The notes below the pieces were generated by a model. That model saw only the letters and a list, made by a program, of their open reading frames with translations. It had not been told where the DNA came from and searched no databases. Positions 61,659-64,000 of a stretch of DNA of 64,000 bases are shown here, piece by piece. The DNA lies in assembly GCA_008011715.2 (NCBI GenBank), contig CP136508.1, positions 4,898,001-4,962,000 of the forward strand, given 5' to 3'. Made by a program: the position numbers and the translations under genes. The stretch is from [Empedobacter] haloabium (GTDB taxonomy: Bacteria > Pseudomonadota > Gammaproteobacteria > Burkholderiales > Burkholderiaceae_D). Each line of letters begins with the position of its first letter. Position 1 is the stretch's first letter.

Positions 61659-64000
61659 ATGAATTTCTCCGCCCTGTCGATCAGGAATCCCATCCCCGCG
61701 ATCATGCTGTTCGTGCTGCTGACGCTCGCGGGTCTGCTGGCCTACCAAGCCAACCCGGTGCAGGACTTCCCCGATATCGAGCTGCCCATCGTGAACGTCA
61801 CGGCCTCGCTGCCGGGCGCCGCGCCGGCCCAGCTGGAAACGGAAGTCGCACGCAAGATCGAGGACTCGGTCGCCACGCTGCAAGGCGTGAAGAACATCTA
61901 CACCAAGGTGCTCGATGGCGACGCCAATATCACCGTCGAGTTCATCCTCGAGAAAAACCTGTCGGACGCCGTGAACGAGGTGCGCGACGCCGTCACGCGG
62001 GTCAAGGCCGACATGCCGGCCGAGCTGCGCGACCCGATCGTCAGCAAGGTCTCCACCGCCGGCCGCGTGGTGCTGACCTTCGTCGCCACCGCGCGTGCGA
62101 CGGGCGGCACCAAGATGGACGACGCCGACCTGTCCTGGTTCGTCGACAACACGGTACAGAAACGCCTGCTGGCGGTGCCCGGCATCGGTTCGGTCAGCCG
62201 CGTGGGCGGCGTCAACCGCGAGATCCGCGTGGAGCTGGACGACGCGCGCATGGCCGCGCTGCGCGTTTCCGCACTGGACGTGTCGCGCCAGTTGCGCCAG
62301 GTGCAGCGCGAGGCCCCGGGTGGCCGCGGTGACGTCAGCGGCGCCGAGCAGTCGGTGCGCACGATCGCCACCGTCAAATCGGCGCAGGAACTGGCCGCGC
62401 TCGACATCCCGCTGGGCGACGGCCGCCACGTGCGGCTGGACCAGGTGGCCACCGTCACCGACACCGTTGCCGAGTCGCGCGCCATCGCCACGCAGGACGG
62501 CAAGCCGGTCGTGGCGTTCGAGGTGTTCCGCACCAAGGGCGCCAGCGAGACCGCGGTGGCCGACGGTGCGCGCGCGGCGGTCGCCAAGCTGCGTGCCGAG
62601 TACCCGAACATCGAACTGAAGGAATCGATCGACAACGCTTCGCCAGTGCATGAAAACTTCGAAGGCTCGATGGAGCTGCTGTATGAAGGCGCCATCCTGG
62701 CCGTGCTGGTGGTGTGGTGGTTTCTGCGCGACTGGCGCGCCACGCTGGTCGCCGCCGCCGCGCTGCCGCTGTCCGTGATGCCGGCCTTCCTCGGCATCTA
62801 CTGGTTCGGCTACACGCTCAACACGGTGACCCTGCTGTCGCTGGCGCTGGTCGTCGGCGTGCTGGTGGACGATGCCATCGTCGAGATCGAGAACATCGAG
62901 CGCCACCTGCGCATGGGCAAGACGCCGATGCAGGCGGCGCTGGAAGCGGCCGACGAAATCGGCATGGCCGTCATTGCCACCACCTTTGCGCTGGTGGCCG
63001 TGTTCCTGCCGACCGCCTTCATGGGCGGCATCCCCGGCAAGTTCTTCAAGCAGTTCGGCTGGACCGCCGTGCTGGCCGTGCTGGCCTCGCTGGTGGTGGC
63101 GCGGCTGCTGACGCCGATGATGGCGGCCTACCTGCTCAAACCGAAGCCGCACAAGGAAGAGCAGGACGGCTGGATCATGTCGCGCTACATGCGCACGATG
63201 AAGTGGTGCCTGCACCATCGCGGCATCACGGCCATCGCCTCGGCCGTGTTCTTCGTCTGCTCCATCATGCTGGTGGGCCTGTTGCCGACGGGCTTCGTGC
63301 CGCCGGCCGACCGCGACCAGACCCAGGTCAACCTGGAACTGCCGCCGGGCAGCACGCTGGCGCAGACCAAGGTGGTGGCCGAGCAGGCCCGTGCCGCGGC
63401 GATGCAGGTGCCGGGCATCGTCGGCGTGTTCAGCTCCGTCGGCGGCGGTTCTTCCGGCGACGCGTTCGCGCCCGGCGCGGAAGCGGAAGCGCGCCGCGCC
63501 GTGCTGACGATCACCACGGTGCACCGCACCGACCGCGACGAATCGATGCCGGAGATCGACAGCCTGCTGCGCGCCAAGCTGGCGAACATCCCGGGTGCCC
63601 GCTTTACCGTGGGGCCGCCCGATACGGGCGTCAAGATGCAGCTGGTGCTGCAATCGGAAGACCCGATCGCGCTGATGGGCGCGGCGCAGCGCGTGGAACG
63701 CGAGCTGCGCACCTTGCAGGGCATTGGCAATGTCACCTCGAGCGCCTCGCTGGTGCGCCCGGAAATCATCGTGCGGCCCGACTTCGCCCGCGCGGCCGAC
63801 CTGGGTGTGACGGCGGCGGCGATCGGCGAGACGGTGCGCGTGGCCACGGCGGGCGACTACGACTTCGACCTGACCAAGATGAACCTGCCGGAGCGCCAGG
63901 TACCGATCCGCGTCAAGCTGCCGGACGCGGTGCGCGCCGACCTCGATGCCATCGGCCGCCTGACGGTGCCCGGCACGAACGGCCCCGTCATGCTGGCCAA
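61659..64000 (+). CDS. RND efflux permease, 5' part
   Basis: The open frame runs from ATG at 61659 (AAGGAG 5 bases upstream) off the right edge; 780 codons are visible of a usual 1020-1050. Visible are the first membrane helix (SIRNPIPAIMLFVLLTLAGLLA), the porter domain (PDIELPIVNVTASLPGAAPAQLE), helices 2-6 with VGVLVDDAIVEIENIERHL carrying the conserved Asp pair of the proton relay, and the second periplasmic loop. Inner-membrane, proton-driven export; substrate unknown. It resembles MdtB/CzcA-type HAE pumps more than metal pumps. Last gene of the tetR-led operon in view. Confidence 0.93.
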   Translation, partial: MNFSALSIRNPIPAIMLFVLLTLAGLLAYQANPVQDFPDIELPIVNVTASLPGAAPAQLETEVARKIEDSVATLQGVKNIYTKVLDGDANITVEFILEKNLSDAVNEVRDAVTRVKADMPAELRDPIVSKVSTAGRVVLTFVATARATGGTKMDDADLSWFVDNTVQKRLLAVPGIGSVSRVGGVNREIRVELDDARMAALRVSALDVSRQLRQVQREAPGGRGDVSGAEQSVRTIATVKSAQELAALDIPLGDGRHVRLDQVATVTDTVAESRAIATQDGKPVVAFEVFRTKGASETAVADGARAAVAKLRAEYPNIELKESIDNASPVHENFEGSMELLYEGAILAVLVVWWFLRDWRATLVAAAALPLSVMPAFLGIYWFGYTLNTVTLLSLALVVGVLVDDAIVEIENIERHLRMGKTPMQAALEAADEIGMAVIATTFALVAVFLPTAFMGGIPGKFFKQFGWTAVLAVLASLVVARLLTPMMAAYLLKPKPHKEEQDGWIMSRYMRTMKWCLHHRGITAIASAVFFVCSIMLVGLLPTGFVPPADRDQTQVNLELPPGSTLAQTKVVAEQARAAAMQVPGIVGVFSSVGGGSSGDAFAPGAEAEARRAVLTITTVHRTDRDESMPEIDSLLRAKLANIPGARFTVGPPDTGVKMQLVLQSEDPIALMGAAQRVERELRTLQGIGNVTSSASLVRPEIIVRPDFARAADLGVTAAAIGETVRVATAGDYDFDLTKMNLPERQVPIRVKLPDAVRADLDAIGRLTVPGTNGPVMLA

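Noticed and set aside
60318..63653. Long open minus-strand frame opposite the efflux genes
   Set aside because: Low-complexity His/Arg/Gln product; the plus strand encodes well-known MFP and RND proteins.

Overview
The window is high-GC DNA with dense short-gap operons, sec-secreted glycosidases, two TonB-dependent receptors, a phasin and RND efflux. This fits a betaproteobacterium of the Oxalobacteraceae (Massilia/Duganella/Pseudoduganella type). That assignment is inferred from protein style and from the families of short GGGGTCTGTCCC / GGTGTCAGGCACC intergenic palindromes, not from a marker gene. No rRNA, tRNA, CRISPR, phage or transposase gene was seen.

Left third (1-19.4 kb): a maltodextrin/starch locus. 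It holds the end of a pullulanase, a MalS-like alpha-amylase, phosphoglucomutase, an SLC45/GPH-type sugar transporter, a GH31 alpha-glucosidase, a TonB-dependent receptor, a neopullulanase-like GH13 enzyme and a glycosidase-esterase fusion. The logic is outer-membrane import of oligosaccharides, periplasmic trimming, inner-membrane uptake and entry into glycolysis. A recurring palindrome, TGTAGT-N3-ACTACA, lies in front of the transporter, the GH31 gene and the receptor/GH13 pair and looks like the operator of a shared regulator encoded elsewhere. An M2 dipeptidase and a small DUF6265-type gene lie inside the locus.

19.4-28.4 kb: a codA-like deaminase with a coupled GNAT gene, a phasin, a heterodimeric MdlAB-like ABC exporter and a TPR-GGDEF diguanylate cyclase.

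28.5-38.6 kb: the most unusual block. A minus-strand run encodes an AAA-type ATPase, a zinc-motif/propeller-like protein, a secreted vWA-like single-pass protein, a three-TM protein, a 1215-aa tubulin/FtsZ-like GTPase with a C-terminal GYF_2-like domain, a zinc-ribbon membrane protein and probably an amphipathic lipoprotein. It resembles the tubulin-like plus vWA membrane-remodelling systems predicted by comparative genomics and appears functionally undescribed. Its promoter region carries 10-bp-phased hexamer repeats.

38.6-49.4 kb: a MerR-controlled flavin oxidoreductase and acetoacetate-decarboxylase-like protein with near-identical 19-bp-spacer promoters, an M29-like protein, a LysR regulator, a PhyH-type dioxygenase followed by a frameshifted TIM-barrel isomerase gene, a CHASE-PAS histidine kinase, a small zinc-ribbon protein and a two-Cys OhrR whose promoter predicts a leaderless mRNA.

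49.6-64 kb: an M1 peptidase - DUF6702 - TonB receptor set, a 2OG-Fe dioxygenase, a receiver-histidine kinase, a candidate small RNA with CCUCC motifs, a secreted unknown, and a TetR(CecR-like) - NodT - MFP - RND efflux operon that runs off the right edge.
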